DNA of 64,000 nucleotides from assembly GCA_016648135.1 (NCBI GenBank), contig JADDOH010003942.1:1-64000 (forward strand). Direction: 5' to 3'. A model generated the notes under the pieces. That model did no database searches. It was not told the DNA's origin and worked only from the letters and a program-made list of their open reading frames with translations. Of the stretch, positions 1 to 12,384 are shown piece by piece (position 1 is the first letter of the stretch; each line of letters starts with the position of its first letter). The position numbers and the translations under genes were made by a program. Source of the stretch: Agrypnia vestita. Taxonomy: Eukaryota; Arthropoda; Insecta; Trichoptera; Phryganeidae.

Positions 1-79
1 TCCCACACGTCAGGGCTAATAAGGGGCTTCTTTTGCTTTTATTGTTTTCTGTATTCGTTATTATTTATTAGGTGGAAAC

Positions 80-1570
80 GTGAGAAGATGTTTTATTTTA
101 TTCATTCAATAAACATAATATCATATTTTTTACGAGTCACGATAATTATTTATATGACAAATTGTTTAATTTTATTCATTCAATATAAATAATTTCATAT
201 TTTTACGAGTCATCATAGTTATTTACTTATATGACAGATTGTTTTGTTTTATTCATTTAAATAAGTAATATCATATTTTTTACGCGTCACCGTAGTTATT
301 TATCTATATGATTTTATTATTATTAGTGATGCAACGAATACTAATTTCACGAATTCGAGTATCAAGCCTACTATTCGGTGAATACGAATGCGAATGTTTC
401 CACCAGGTGGCGGGACTCAAACATACTTGTAATTATAATTACATTTTGATATATTGCTACGCCTTTTAATCGGTTAATGGATAGTACATGTGTAATGTTT
501 ACGCCTGCATGTGATATCACTATACAGGGTAGATGAACTATATTTAAGGGGTTTATGTCCTGCATGTGCTCGGCGTAGAGGGAATAGTCACATTGTTTTA
601 TTCATTCAATATTAGATATTTGAAATGTTTCTACAACATTTTCCATTATTGTGGGCAGTTCGCGTTTTGATCAGGGGTAGTTAACCTTCGGTCTTCCGTA
701 ACCGTGATAGTTTTTCATATGACATTGTTTTATTCATTCAATATTAGATATTTGAAATGTTTTCTAGAACATTTTTCACTATTGTGGGCAGTTCGCGGTG
801 TGTTCAGGGGTAGTTAACCTTCGGTCTTCCGTGATCACGTTATTCACTTATATGACAGATTGTTTTGTTTGTTCGTTTAATATAAGTAATATCGTATTTT
901 TATGAGTTACCGTAATTATTTATCTATATGATTTTATTATTGAGAGTGATGCAACGAATACTACTTTCATGAATACGAATATCAGGCCTACTATTCGGTG
1001 AATACGAATGCGAATATTTCCACCAAGGTGGGGGAGAACGCAAGCATACTTGTAATTGTATTGTTTATGTCTGCATGTGATATCACTGTACGGCGTAGAT
1101 GAACTAGTTTGAAGGGGGTTTATGTCCTGTATGTGCTCGGCGTAGAGGGAATAGTTTTCTTGTTTCTAGGATCTAATACAGGTTTACAGGTGCTGATATT
1201 GAAATATATATACAAGGAAAACACTATTTTGGGAACCACTAACTGGATGACAGATATTGCAGCACACATACACACAAGGAGGACGTTATGTTAAATACAT
1301 GACTGGAAGGTTGTTATTGGAATACACAGGCGCCACTAGAAGATATGGGCAGTTTGCAGAGAACTTCAACTTCTGTCAGTTAAGGACCTTTTACTATTAC
1401 TATTCTTTCGCCTTTTTGCATAACCGTGGATGAACTAGATTGAAGGGGTTTATGTTCTGTATGTGCTCGGCGTAGAGGGAATAGTTTTCTTGTTTCTAGG
1501 ATCTAATACAGTTTTACAGGCGCTGATATTAAAATATATATATACAAGGGAAATGAAGGGCTACACAGGC
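80..1570. repeat. Nested tandem duplications
   Basis: Three levels of repetition are visible. A unit of about 72-76 bp (TTATTCATTCAA..., then an ATTTTTACGAGTCA-like stretch) occurs three times between 95 and 312. A unit of about 134 bp, including GTGGGCAGTTCGCG and GGTAGTTAACCTTCGG, occurs twice between 592 and 860. A larger block starting near 245 (GATGCAACGAATACTA, CCTACTATTCGGTGAATACG) recurs near 862-1130, about 615 bp downstream. A block with ATGTGCTCGGCGTAGAGGG occurs at about 532, 1098 and 1429. The short ORFs at 1109 and 1463 are two copies of this last block, not genes. Confidence 0.8.
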
Positions 1571-1989
1571 GCTGGTAATTGCTCAATTTTGGAGAGTTAT
1601 ATTACTTCGGATCAGGATGCCATCTCAGAAGCAGACCAACTACAGAACTAAGATAAGAACCTTTGATATTATTTATTCCTGATGTTTTCTTATGTGTATC
1701 AAATGTAATGTTCGTGCTATATAATTTGTCATTGTCTCATGGTCACTATTCATTTCATTAAGTGGGTTCAGAGTTCGACGGTAACGGACGCGGAAACAAA
1801 TTAGTACTGATGTCGGGACGTAACGTCGGGATTATATCTTAATTATCTTTAGGATTGAAGCGAGGTCATCATACGTGCATTCTGCATTTCAAACGTTTTA
1901 CTAACATATATAAATACATATTATTGCGTTTTACAAATTGAATAGGTTCGCGGAAAATAGGTATTCCGCCCGGTTGTGCAATATTAACT

Positions 1990-3230
1990 TCCAACGTAGC
2001 ATAATGAGATCTTATTACCGGCGCTAGACTCTTAAGGTTAGGCACGCGGGGATTATAAATGGGATAATGAACGAGAACCGAATGGGGAAGTTCGTCTCTT
2101 CATGGTCGGGAGGCGAGGAGTCGTACGTCTTTCACGCCCCGTGATCTTGGGAGGCTGAATTTCGATTGTGGAAAAAGATGAAGTTGGATCTACTCGCGTG
2201 GCAAGACAGGGTCGAATGTCGGAGCGCGCGTTCTCGGCTATGGAGTCTGATTAGATTGGGGGAGACACCTTAGGTCAGGGACTAGGTAGGGCCATCTTAA
2301 CTGTATCTACCCGGTTGTGACTGGGTTTTAAAGCCAAGAATTACAGGATGGTCTGAAGGTCTTGATGCGGTTACCCCTCTAACATCTAAGGGGAAGAACC
2401 TCTCACGTCTTTTCGGTCCCCTTGGTGCGACGAGCTCGGGCTCTGGTTATGAATGTATGTGAATGTAATAACTCCGTACTCAAGGACGAGATAGGACGTT
2501 CCTCATGAACGAGAAATTATAAGATGCAGGTAGCAGTTCGACAATCAATACTTATGCTCGGGACCGCTTTAATGAACGAGATCTGTTAGCAGTTTAACAA
2601 TCAACTTTTATGATCGGGACCGCATTCAGGAGCACGATGGCATTACTAACATCATCATTCTCATCATTCACCACCTTTTCTAACTTGCTGTATACAGAGA
2701 CCTTCGGGGTTCTCCCTTCCCGGCCAGCGAGAAACATATCAGGAACTTCACAATCAACTGTAATAATCATGCTGTTTTACCATCATTTAATATCTCTAGT
2801 CAATAAGACTACACCGTGGGATCAATCACATCAACTATATTTGGCGATGCTAACATGGCTCTGACTGACGCGCTCAAGGGAGAGTCTTTTCCAGTCACCC
2901 AGTTAGTTCATTCAGCCCTTTAATCAGCAGTAAACATCATAATAATCCGGCTCATGTAGCCGCAACGTGGGATCCTCATCATATACACCAGTCAATTTGA
3001 CTGCTCCGCGGGATAATATACAAACCTTAATATCAGACGCGGGATTTCTTCCTGATATGTTTGTCGCCGGGGAGCGAGGACTTCGGGGGATTCCAGCAGG
3101 AGCAATAGAGTCTCGGATTGATCTTGGTCTGCAGCTTAGTGTGGGAGGTTATGTCTAAACAGGAGTTAACCACCGGATGCGGCGATGCTCTGGGGCCGCA
3201 TCCCCCTCCCCCCTACAGGGGGGGGGGCAT
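1990..3230. other. GC-richer block of unknown nature
   Basis: This stretch is clearly richer in G+C than its surroundings and has no long ORF. The motif AATGAACGAGA or close variants recurs near 2066, 2503 and 2571. A unit of about 58 bp (AGCAGTTCGACAATCAA ... CGGGACCGC) is tandemly duplicated at 2530-2640. A segment containing TTCCTGATATGTTT is present in inverted orientation at about 2700-2752 (minus) and 3041-3093 (plus). It may be a decayed transposon, but no recognisable protein domain was found. The ORFs at 2610-2864 and 2967-3158 are unassigned and show no family motif. Confidence 0.4.
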
Positions 3231-3239
3231 CTAGAATCC

Positions 3240-4890
3240 ACGTTTGAACAGAAGTGGTTAGACACTTCTTAAATTTCACTTACAAATCTGTATCTTCCAT
3301 TCCCTTAGAATCTCGGGCTGCGATAATGTCAGACAAAGCTTGCCCTGAGCCTCTGTTGCGCCTAGTTGTTGTGAATATATATATGTTTGTCTTCCCCTAC
3401 TATGTACTATGAACAGATTGAGCAGATTGGACAACGTGAGACGCGCTATCGGTAGGTTTCTTACTTGTGTTTTGAATATAACGTATGCTATTATAACTTG
3501 TAAATCTGTCATAAATGGGTGCCGCATGTGGTTGTGCTGACACTGTTCTAAGCTGCTATTATGAGATGTTGATAATCAATGCGGGCGGAATCTTTAGCGT
3601 ATGCCGTTAACTTGGCAACGATTGTATTGTTTTATATTACAGTATTTTAACCCCGATGGTATTATAGTTATGGCGGTTCAATGTAAGGGAGTTTTGCTAC
3701 TAGCGTTTATTCCTAGGCTACGCCGCATATAATTGGCTTTTAGGCCAACTCCGGACGTGGACGATATCGGCTATCTCTCATATAGGCGAAACTGTAGAGT
3801 TCTAGAGCGGTTTCTAGAAGGACGAGTACGGATTAGTTACGTGCGTTTGTTATTTCCATAGTTAGGTAAGAATTCGATCTATATTAGTCTAGTCGCGTTA
3901 ATAAGAATACGAATCTCACCACATATCAAAAGAATTTTGGATAGCTACGGACACAACGGAGGAGGAATTTTCCTAACCACTAGATAGATCACGTCTGGCC
4001 AATTTTGAAAATATAAATTCTTAACAAAAAAAAAATAATATTAGCTTTCATGTAAATATACTTCCGAAGTTCTAAGTTCGACTTAAGTTTTTAGCTAGAA
4101 GCTTAAAGCATAAAGTGTGTGCTTAAAAGTCACAAAAGTTGTAATAAAGCTTAATTCGGTAGCTTAAAGTCTCAAGCTTTGGGCTTTTCGTAAAACTTAT
4201 ATTATTAAACTTTATAGTTGGGTATTTAGCTTAGGTGTACAGGTAGATACGTTACAGTGTGTAGTAATAAAAAACTTTTATATCCTTTTGTCATCACCTC
4301 AGGGTAAAAATATCCTAGAAAATAATAAATATAACAACGTCCAGATACTGCTTCAACATACAGGATGTAAGTAAACAGCTACTTCACAATACTTTGTGAG
4401 AAAATTCCTGCTTAAACAATGAATCAAATATGTTCAAACAAAAGCGTCCTTATATCAATGGTTATGAAGGTGAGTGACTTCAAGGCTTGCCTTGCAAAAA
4501 AAATATTGTCAATTCTTCTGCATGATTTTAATTATTTTAATTGACTTGTATTCAAGTGAAAGAATTTTTAATATTCAACATTTTACGGAAGATAAGTCAG
4601 ATTTTTTTTTAAATTACAAACTTTAAAACAGCTTATCTCTGAAACTACTGATATAACGACATTGTTACCCAAACATTTTCGACTTATAATTTAAGTTATA
4701 TTAATTGAATATAAACTGTAAGATATTTTGGACTAGCTCTGTTACAGCTGTATAGTCTATATTCATTTTATGAGAAATCGCGACTGATAAGATCAATGAT
4801 TTACAATAAATCATATATTGGTGTACGTTATACATGTTACCAAGACACTGTTGTTCACCGAAGATGTTTTAGGGAAAATAAACTATGTAT
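3240..4890. other. AT-rich DNA, no feature recognised
   Basis: No coding frame, RNA gene or terminal repeat was recognised. A C/G run lies at 3204-3229 just upstream. The 83-codon minus ORF at 3276-3527 has no motif. Confidence 0.5.
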
Positions 4891-4895
4891 AGAAC

Positions 4896-4940
4896 TATAT
4901 ATATATATATATATATATTATATTATATATATATATATAA
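4896..4940. repeat. (TA)n microsatellite
   Basis: Nearly pure TA dinucleotides with two short interruptions. Confidence 0.9.
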
Positions 4941-5039
4941 TAATACAATACCCCCATAATAAATAAAATTATTTACAAAGAATTCAATATGACGTAATTG
5001 AATTCATACTTAAGACAGCATTAATTTATTTTTCATATA

Positions 5040-5350
5040 ATAAACAAAACGCTTCCGCAACTCGCGAGTTTAAGAAAACTTTCGAACGCAAACAGAATCC
5101 GACTTTTGTTGACTTTTGTTTGAAAGTTTTCACTAAGGCAGTTTGCAGATTATTCTTTTATGGTCCACACGATCGGGCGGATGAATTGAGAGTACGGCGG
5201 CGCTTTTACCTTAGAATCTGCCGTTCACAATGTAGTTGAAGCAATTCCACTATCGAAGTTCACCAGAAAACTAAGGCGGCGATGGATTTGCAACTCAGTT
5301 TCTCGAGTTAGCCCGCAACATCGGTCTGCAACCTCGGAGCATGGAAATGT
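5040..5350. other. GC-richer segment, possible old transposon
   Basis: Local G+C rises, with CGGCGGCGC, AAGGCGGCGATGG and short self-complementary pieces around CTCGCGAG and TTTCTCGAG. There is no ORF and no clear terminal repeat, so its nature is unknown. Confidence 0.3.
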
Positions 5351-5359
5351 TCACAACGA

Positions 5360-6580
5360 TCATCTCAAGATTTATCTTGTAATTGATAGCATTATAAATG
5401 TGATTCAAATCACATATTCCAATTATCGGTTACTCACAAGTCATTCCATGTGATTTTTAAATAAAATTTTGAAATAAATGGTTGCTTGACCATTTCGATA
5501 CTTTTTATTTTTTTACCATGAATAATAAAATCAGTGTGAAGCTCAAAACAATGTTTATTTTAATTCGATCTGTTACCAGATGAAAAAGAAACGTGGAGAC
5601 CAGATCAGCAAAATTAAAGTTTTTGCCCAATCGTCTGCATGTTTCTTTGAAAAAAGACAAGCTGTTATGGAATATATCTACAAACTCACTATACTTATTG
5701 CCCAGTCCATGTAGTCTCAACAGTGATGCAGTGATGAGTGTACGATGCATGAGTTAGTTTTCGTATAATCGTAATAGAATATATCTTTTTCACGCCTCGA
5801 CAATATTAGATATTAATTTCTTTCATAAGCGTGTTGTAATCAATTGAAAAAATACATATATTCAATGGTAATAATCTATACTAAAGAAGAATTTATGCTG
5901 AATTCTCTGAATAAAAAAGTAAAAAGAAGTATAGTATGTATCTGCATTTACATATGTTGATATATGACAAGAAGTTTGTAGTGCTATTGAATAAATTCCT
6001 AGTTAATACGTGATATGATCAAACTATCTCGATTCGAGCTGCTGAAAATTAAATAACACTTGAAATAAAAGAACGCACTATATATGGATAAGATAAATAT
6101 TCCCCAGCGAGAAAATGTTGCAAACAACTGGCCAGGCAATGCGATGGATAATAATTGCATGTCTCGGTAGTAGCAGGTATCCAGTATTCAGTCTGATAAA
6201 ATCTTTAGCGATATTTAATGAGCTCGTTTCTACTCGGGTGGCGGCGTGTTGATTACTTCATAACGGATGAGCGGTAATCGGAAAGATGGAGCTTTATTAA
6301 TACAATGTGCACTGCTGCACATCCGGTCTACAGCCAGGATCGATAGGAGAAAGCGAAAATAGAGAAAAACGAATTAAAACGGATAAAACTAGGAAATTAT
6401 TTTAATTATTCATTTGAAGAAGCATAGTGGTAACGCATTCGTTTAATTTATTTTCAGTGCCAATTAACAGTGACAACTATAAATATAAATAGTATGTAGA
6501 ATCTCTCAGCCCCTACGTACCACACTTAGTATATCTAAATAGCTGTTCTGAGGTAAGTAGTAGTTTGTTGTTCATTATAT
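5360..6580. other. AT-rich DNA, no feature recognised
   Basis: The 81-codon minus ORF at 5505-5750 has no recognisable domain and ordinary AT-rich composition. Nothing else stands out. Confidence 0.5.
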
Positions 6581-6584
6581 GGTT

Positions 6585-6765
6585 ACTTGTTGGTCTTGTG
6601 GTTAGGACTCTCGCCTCGTGATACAAAGGTCGCAGGTTCGAATCTCACTCCAGACAAGCAAGTTAGTCGTATTTTCATAACACAAGCTTAATTTGAAAAT
6701 AATAAGAATATTGATGTGACACGAATTCCGCGTTTGCATCTCTATTTAAAAATATATATATATCA
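6585..6765 (+). mobile_element. tRNA-derived SINE, copy 1
   Basis: The head is tRNA-like, with an A-box-like TGGTCTTGTGG and a B box GGTTCGAATCT about 35 bp downstream, which together form an internal RNA polymerase III promoter. A body of about 100 bp follows (AGTTAGTC, ATTTTCATA, ACACAAGC, TTTGAAAATA, AAGAATATTGATGTGACACG) and ends GCATCTCTATTTAAAAA. Head and body both recur on the minus strand at 47868-48040 and 55803-55993. That recurrence, and the unpaired acceptor stem, make it a SINE rather than a tRNA gene. Confidence 0.8.
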
Positions 6766-6769
6766 CCTT

Positions 6770-8020
6770 CAGATCAATACCAAATATTTCATTAATAAGC
6801 AAATTCTCGTAAATATTACTGTTATTTTATGTAAGTTAAAAAAGATTAAAAAGTAACATGCAGGAAGAAAGAAAAATAGAAGAAAATAAAATACACCTAG
6901 TAATTTAACAGCGCATATCGAATCGACGGCATCTGTCACAAAGATAACAAAATAAGTAGCCAGCTGGAAGAAATAATAAAGAGAAATGCAAAGTAAGATA
7001 CTTAAAACAACGTTAATAAAAGCAAATAATAAATATATTGCATATATTATAAAAAAAGAGAATTGTAGAACGGTTCTGAAGCACGCTGTTCAGATTGCCT
7101 ACGATCAGCCGTCACCGGTGATTTAACAATTAGTGGGTTTTTTTTCTACGGTTTTGTTAAACATTTAAACATTTTTAAACCCAAATACTAGCACATTTCA
7201 AATTAAATATTTAAATATCCAAATTTACTCATTCTTTGTCTCTAATATTTACTAGAGCAAAATGTTGGATTTTAAAAATCAGTGTAATTATTTAAGTTAG
7301 AATTTTCTTTATTTACACATACCTATTTCATGACATGCAACGTTTTTTTGTGAAAAATTAAATCATATTGTTCTACGGTAGCAAATCTTCTTTGCGACTG
7401 AAATGATTGACTGAATTAAAGTTGTTATGGAAGGTTGAAATTTTTTCAAAGCGATAAAATAAACTTCGCTTATTTTAACTCTGTTGAGTTTTACGATTGC
7501 GACTGCACGGAGCTCTAATTTTTCATTTTTATTTTTCCACTCTCTAAGAAAAACTTCAGATATTTTTCTTCTCAAAACAGCTAGCAAAGAATTTTAATGC
7601 AGGATTCTGCAGAGTCAACTTTCATAAATATGGGAAAAGTCGGGGTTCGTGATTAAAGGCAACGAGACTTTTGCAATCAAAAATAATACCTGCATATTCG
7701 TATGGAGATTAATTTTATTATTATTATTTTTATTCAGATGACTTTAAACTTCAATGAGTTTTTTTTATAAATTTAAATATAAACATGCAGTTCATTGGTA
7801 GTCTGCTTATGAAGTAGAATTTTATTAATATTTTTGCAATAACACAGATGTTTGTGTATTCCATTGTTTTCCACTAAAACTAAATTTAAAATAAATATTT
7901 CACAATAATATGTTCAGCGTTATTAATTTTGATCAACTAAATTTCTATAAACTATTTCGAGTAACTTTCCGCCGAGAAACTGTCGGTTTCGATTCCATTG
8001 TATTTTCGTCATCAGACGGA
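6770..8020. other. AT-rich DNA, no feature recognised
   Basis: No recognisable genes or terminal repeats. The minus ORF at 7363-7587 (74 codons) has no motif. Confidence 0.5.
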
Positions 8021-8025
8021 CGTAT

Positions 8026-8073
8026 ACTAATTATAATTAGCATGGATAAATATCCATACCAATTATAATTAGT
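8026..8073. repeat. Near-perfect 48-bp palindrome
   Basis: Arms of 23 bp (ACTAATTATAATTAGCATGG and its complement, with one mismatch) are separated by two bases. Each arm contains the smaller palindrome CTAATTATAATTAG. Confidence 0.8.
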
Positions 8074-8674
8074 GTGCGTATTTTGTTGAACAAGTTAATT
8101 CTTAAACGGAGGCATGACTTCCTTTATCTTACCTTCGGAGTACTCATAGTATCCACTGAGTGATTAACATGATTTTTGAAAATAATAATTTTATTGTTTT
8201 TGTATCAGATAATTTTTTTTTTTAATTTATTAAATTTGTTATAATTCTTACATTATATTTATTTTATCTAAGCTTTACTCTCCATAAAATGAGCTAATTG
8301 CTCGTGCTTGTAGAAGGAGCAACATCTTGTATCAATTGTCTAATCAACATATCCTTAAATAATGCTATAAACGGTAAATTTATCTTCTTTCTATTTACGT
8401 TTTTTACATGAACTATTTTAAATGTTATAATCCATTTTTGTCAAGATTCAGAGAATTAATTTTTCTTTTTGATCTGTTCATATTTAGTAAAGTCTGATCC
8501 TTGATTTTTGCTTTTTGACAACAATATATCGAACAATTTTACACCAAGATAGTGTAGTGGTGCTGTGCCATGGTAGATATTTAAATTGGTATTTTTATTT
8601 GTCGCTTTGTTTTAAATCTATTGTTTATTCAGTCTTTGGGGTGAATTAACAGACACTATTATTTAATTCAAAAT

Positions 8675-9100
8675 ATTTGAGTTTGTCCAAATTTTTCGGA
8701 ACACAGTAATGTATTTTGTTCCATGAATACAGTACTGGATTTGTCCCATATAAAGGATATTGTTTTAAAAAAATCCAATCTAAAATAGATGACTCATTAG
8801 TGACATGTGGTTAATTAAGGGTAATGAAAAAGCTTTGGTTGCCAGCCGCGCTAATCATTATTATAACATACATATGAAACGGATTGTAAAACTTAAATAT
8901 ATACAACTTCCAAAAATGTAATAGGCGTGGTTTTAACATGGGTGGAAATGGTGAACGTTACATTGTGTAAAGTAATCACTCAAGCCTGCCGTACGATAGA
9001 TCGTTAGCTCTAAAAACACCCAAAAATACTTCCAATACCTAATTTTCCACATCAAAATAGCTTTGTCTCTATGGGACATTTAAAATGTATCTTGAATAAT
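8675..9100 (+). mobile_element. Dispersed repeat R-61, copy 1
   Basis: This copy shares with 61425-61830 the blocks TTTGAGTTTGT, GTAATGAAAAAGCTTTGG-like, ATATATACAACTTCCAAAAA, ATGGGTGGAAATGG, GTTACATTGTGTAAAGT and ACACCCAAA, in the same order. It ends in a TIR-like TTTGTCTCTATGGGACAT. It is more diverged than the 61-kb copy and its left TIR is barely recognisable. No ORF is present, so it is non-autonomous. Confidence 0.65.
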
Positions 9101-10020
9101 TTTCTTCTGTTCTCAATTTTTACCAAATTTAATTTAAAAGTATATAAAACTAATAATATGTTAATATTACCATATATTATAACTTACTAATTTGGTTAAT
9201 TAAAAAAACAAAACTAGCGAAGTTGATTGATTTGTAATTGGTAATCAATGTGTTAATACAAAATTTTATAGGCTTTTTAAATTAATAATTATATCCCACA
9301 AATTTATTGCTATAAATATAAAAAATTGTAATAATGAAATTAAAAATTAATCGAAAGTAAACTTTCACATAAATAAGAAGAATTAATTAGTTCCATCGAC
9401 ATAGCACTTTTTGTGAGCATATTTTGTTTAACAGTGTTTACAAGACATTTTTTTTGAGAGTGTTACTTTGTTCATTATAGATTACTTTTGTAAAATGGGT
9501 TCAAAGTAATTGCCGACACAAAAGGTTTAAAGAGAGGCTTTTGCAAAGTGAGAAGGCTTTTCCAAGTGGTTGCGTATAAGTAAGGTAAGAACAGGTGAAG
9601 AGAGCAGTAACGCGGTAATGCTAAGGGTAAAGTGACCGAGGTACTTCAAAAGTGCATTCCGAGCGGGGGATGCAGGCTTCCAGTTTATTTATAAAGGGTG
9701 AGGGTGCGGACAGACTGTAGCCAAGTTTTGATTTTACGTATTTATTTTATTATTCATTCAAAACACCTTACAGGCAAAGAATGTCCTTATAAAATCAAAA
9801 TTGTTTAAGTAATATTATTTTTTTAATACGGTTATGTTTGAAATTCGTATTTTATGTGTCCACGGCACAAAAACTTAAATTTTTTTAATTTTTAATTCAA
9901 ATGAACAATACCACAATAAGTAGTAATTTTTTAAGTTGAACGTTCTACGTACCTTTGTATGTATTATGTTACTATGTACATTTAATATAATGGCTATTCA
10001 TTGTAAATGAAATTGAACAC
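9100..10020. other. AT-rich DNA with a GC-richer patch
   Basis: No gene is seen. A patch at about 9490-9720 is richer in G and C (GAGCGGGGGATGCAGGC, GGGTGAGGGTGCGGACAG) but has no repeat partner in the window and no long ORF. Confidence 0.4.
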
Positions 10021-10025
10021 CATAT

Positions 10026-10067
10026 GAACTAAAAATAAAATGGTTTAAACCATTTTATTTTTAGTTC
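10026..10067. repeat. Perfect 42-bp palindrome
   Basis: Two exactly complementary 21-bp arms (GAACTAAAAATAAAATGGTT, then T) with no spacer. On the minus strand it lies directly downstream of a Penelope-type terminus (CGAAACCGGTTGAAGG), so it may mark the junction of two inverted copies. Confidence 0.95.
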
Positions 10068-10115
10068 CTTCAACCGGTTTCGAAACCACTGCTTCTTCTT
10101 TAGGATATACTACGA
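10068..10115 (-). mobile_element. Penelope-like 3' terminus, fragment
   Basis: Read on the minus strand this is AAGAAGAAGCAGTGG, then TTTCGAAACCGGTTGAAGG, which matches the GAAACCGGTAGA-type ends at 23.8, 31.8 and 58.4 kb. The expected CTGATGA is degenerate (CTAAAGA). Confidence 0.5.
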
Positions 10116-10119
10116 AGTG

Positions 10120-10580
10120 ACATTTCAGATTACATTACATTACAGTTACGCATCGAATTTTACAACAGACACTTATTTTATTTTATTTTAATTAAACGCA
10201 CACAGAGGTATTGGTATTACACGGATTTAATACAAGAAAAAATATATCAAGTCTCCTATAAGTATGTCTACTATATGCACTAAATTAAAAAAAATACACA
10301 TTTAAATTAAAATAGTAAAAAAACAGACAATAAAATAATTTAAATGTTAAAGATAATATCATACGCCAGGTACACACAAAAACAAGTTGCCAAAACTTAT
10401 TGTAAGTTTTAGTATGTAGTTTAGTAGATTAGTAATATAGCCCTGAAAAAGGAAAGTTGGTTTCTAAACTAGTTAATGTACAAAAATACAGTGGTTCATA
10501 CCAAACAAATCCAAAATTAAACCAAAGAAAATATTGGTTTAAACCAAAAAAAATGACTGAAATTAATTAACATATTACAA
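10120..10580. other. AT-rich DNA, no feature recognised
   Basis: Only simple A/T-rich sequence with scattered TTTAAACCA-type pieces; no coding frame or terminal repeat. Confidence 0.5.
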
Positions 10581-10583
10581 TGT

Positions 10584-10834
10584 GGGGTATAAAAGCAAAG
10601 GTAGCAATATCAAAAAAAAGTAATGCAATCATCGAGGATTACTTATTTATAATATACTGAATTTGACATTTAATAGGAAACATAGCTTATAAATTTATAA
10701 GAAAATTTTGGAATGGATAGATTCATATAATCTAGAATTAAGTACATTTAAAATTAATGATCCTCGGTGATTGCATTCAAAACATTTTTTTATTTTTTGG
10801 GTATTGCTGCATTTGCTTTTATATAGCTTTAATA
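10584..10834. mobile_element. MITE family A, copy 1
   Basis: Long imperfect terminal inverted repeats: the left end GGGGTATAAAAGCAAAGG, with GCAATCATCGAGGATTA inside it, is complemented at the right end (TCCTCGGTGATTGCAT ... TGCTTTTATATA). The same termini bound a 213-bp element at 26127-26339. It has no coding capacity. Confidence 0.75.
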
Positions 10835-10839
10835 TAAAA

Positions 10840-11255
10840 TAGAAAATAAATGTTAATTTAAGTTAAGCATGTTAATATCTTTTGTTTGTATTGCAATATT
10901 ATTTTGCAAAAAGCATTCGATAAAAAAAAGTACTAAAAAAGGCTGCGATAAAAAAATTATTAATACAATGTACAGATTCTGGTTTATTTGAAATATATCT
11001 TTAAATTTGATTTTTCTTTAAATATGGGTTCATTTTGGAAAAATATTTATCATTTTTATTCACTGCACATATTTTTAAATATGGTTGCTGTACTATTTCG
11101 ATTCTGGTAATTCGGGCACCTCTCTCGTGTGACTATTTTGCCGCGATATTTTTGATGCGAGGATTTCTTTGTGATCTTTTTATTGATATAAAAAACATTT
11201 AATCACACAATAGAAAAATATTTGCCCTCTGATACTCGTACGATAAAAAAAAATA
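10840..11255. other. AT-rich DNA, no feature recognised
   Basis: No coding frame, RNA gene or repeat partner recognised. Confidence 0.5.
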
Positions 11256-11261
11256 ACCCAT

Positions 11262-11572
11262 AAAACCAAGTTTTTATTATACTTCCTTTCTCATTTACTA
11301 GTGGAAACAAGTTTGGCGCTTACCCCACGCGTTGGGTTTGAGTCGGGCGACGCTACGAAAAGGAGTAATAAAAAGTTTCGAAAAATCCAAAATTATTCTA
11401 TAATTATTATTTTTTTAAACGAAAATTTTTTAGATCATTTTTATCGTCGCCACGAATCTGCCTGCAGACTGTTTCAGCTCGATTAGATCACAGGAAAAGG
11501 GTTAAAAATCGATCCAAAGTTTTTTCGACAGATAAGCAAGCAGACGCTACGAGTTAAAAGAAAGGGAGTAAT
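11262..11572 (+). repeat. Dispersed repeat B, copy 1
   Basis: Shares AACCCATAAAACCAAGTTTT, ACTATAATTATTATTTTTTT-like, TCGTCGCCACGA, TTTCAGCTCGAT, TAAAAATCGATCCAAAGT and CGAGTTAAAAGAAAGG with 58832-59142, in the same order and spacing. The ends carry short complementary CTTCCTTTCTC and GAAAGGGAGT motifs, which suggests a non-autonomous DNA element. The ORF at 11301-11486 is internal to the repeat and not a gene. Confidence 0.75.
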
Positions 11573-11884
11573 AAACGTCCTTCACAAAACAAACATATTA
11601 TGTAGAGAGCTGGTAGTCGAAGCATTTCATTATCACCACGCTTCCTCGATAACTTGCTAGATATTGGCATTATCATATTCAGTGAATAGATCTCAATAGT
11701 TACGTGCCTCTCGTATTCTACATCCTCCCTCTCTTCCATTTCCGCACAGCATCTGGTGCTACACAGATCTATGTGTTTCCGTATAAAGGTGTTAACTTAA
11801 ATATGGTTCATTCCAAAGTTGTCTAGACAAGCTTACTGATATTTAAATAAATCATCATTCACTTTTGTTTACGTGTACTGTATG

Positions 11885-12050
11885 GGAGAGTAGTCGTGAT
11901 CGCTGATAGCGATCACACTATCCAAAACTATCCGGCGCCAACCGTTCCGATCTGCGGCCTTCCTGGCGGCTTCCTGAAGTGAGCTACGGGTTGCAGATCC
12001 GTCCATCGTGGGTGATCATCCGCTGGACCGGTGCTTCCTCTTATTCTGCC
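11885..12050 (-). pseudogene. LINE ORF2 C-terminal fragment
   Basis: One minus-strand frame reads ...SLQEAARKAADRNGWRRIV..., which resembles the C-terminal tail (DR..WR) of many insect non-LTR retrotransposons. Only about 50 codons are recognisable. The fragment has no reverse transcriptase core and ends beside the Jockey-like fragment that starts near 12385. Clade assignment is not possible from so short a piece. Confidence 0.4.
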
Positions 12051-12384
12051 TTATTGTTCTAGCATCTCTATTGCATCCATGCGTCTTAGGCTTGATAATT
12101 CCACAAGTATTTCAGTATGCGCATTTACATTTTGGAAGACGCACATTGTTCAACATTTATTTCTTGTTTGTTGCTGTTTATTCTGCGAGCCCTTAATGGT
12201 GTATGTAGCATGCGCCACCGGCATCGTTCCGGAACTGCTGCAATCTCAGAGTGTGCATCTCAGTTCAGAGATTGGCAAGACTGGTTTGACTTATATATGC
12301 ATATCGAACATCTTGATTCAGTTTTATGTATTTCTATTAACCTTTTACAAAACTTGTTCAAAGGTGTATTATTTTATTACAGTT

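Noticed and set aside
6585..6660. Possible functional tRNA gene
   Set aside because: A and B boxes are present but the acceptor stem does not pair, and head plus body recur at 47.9 and 55.8 kb, so it is a SINE.
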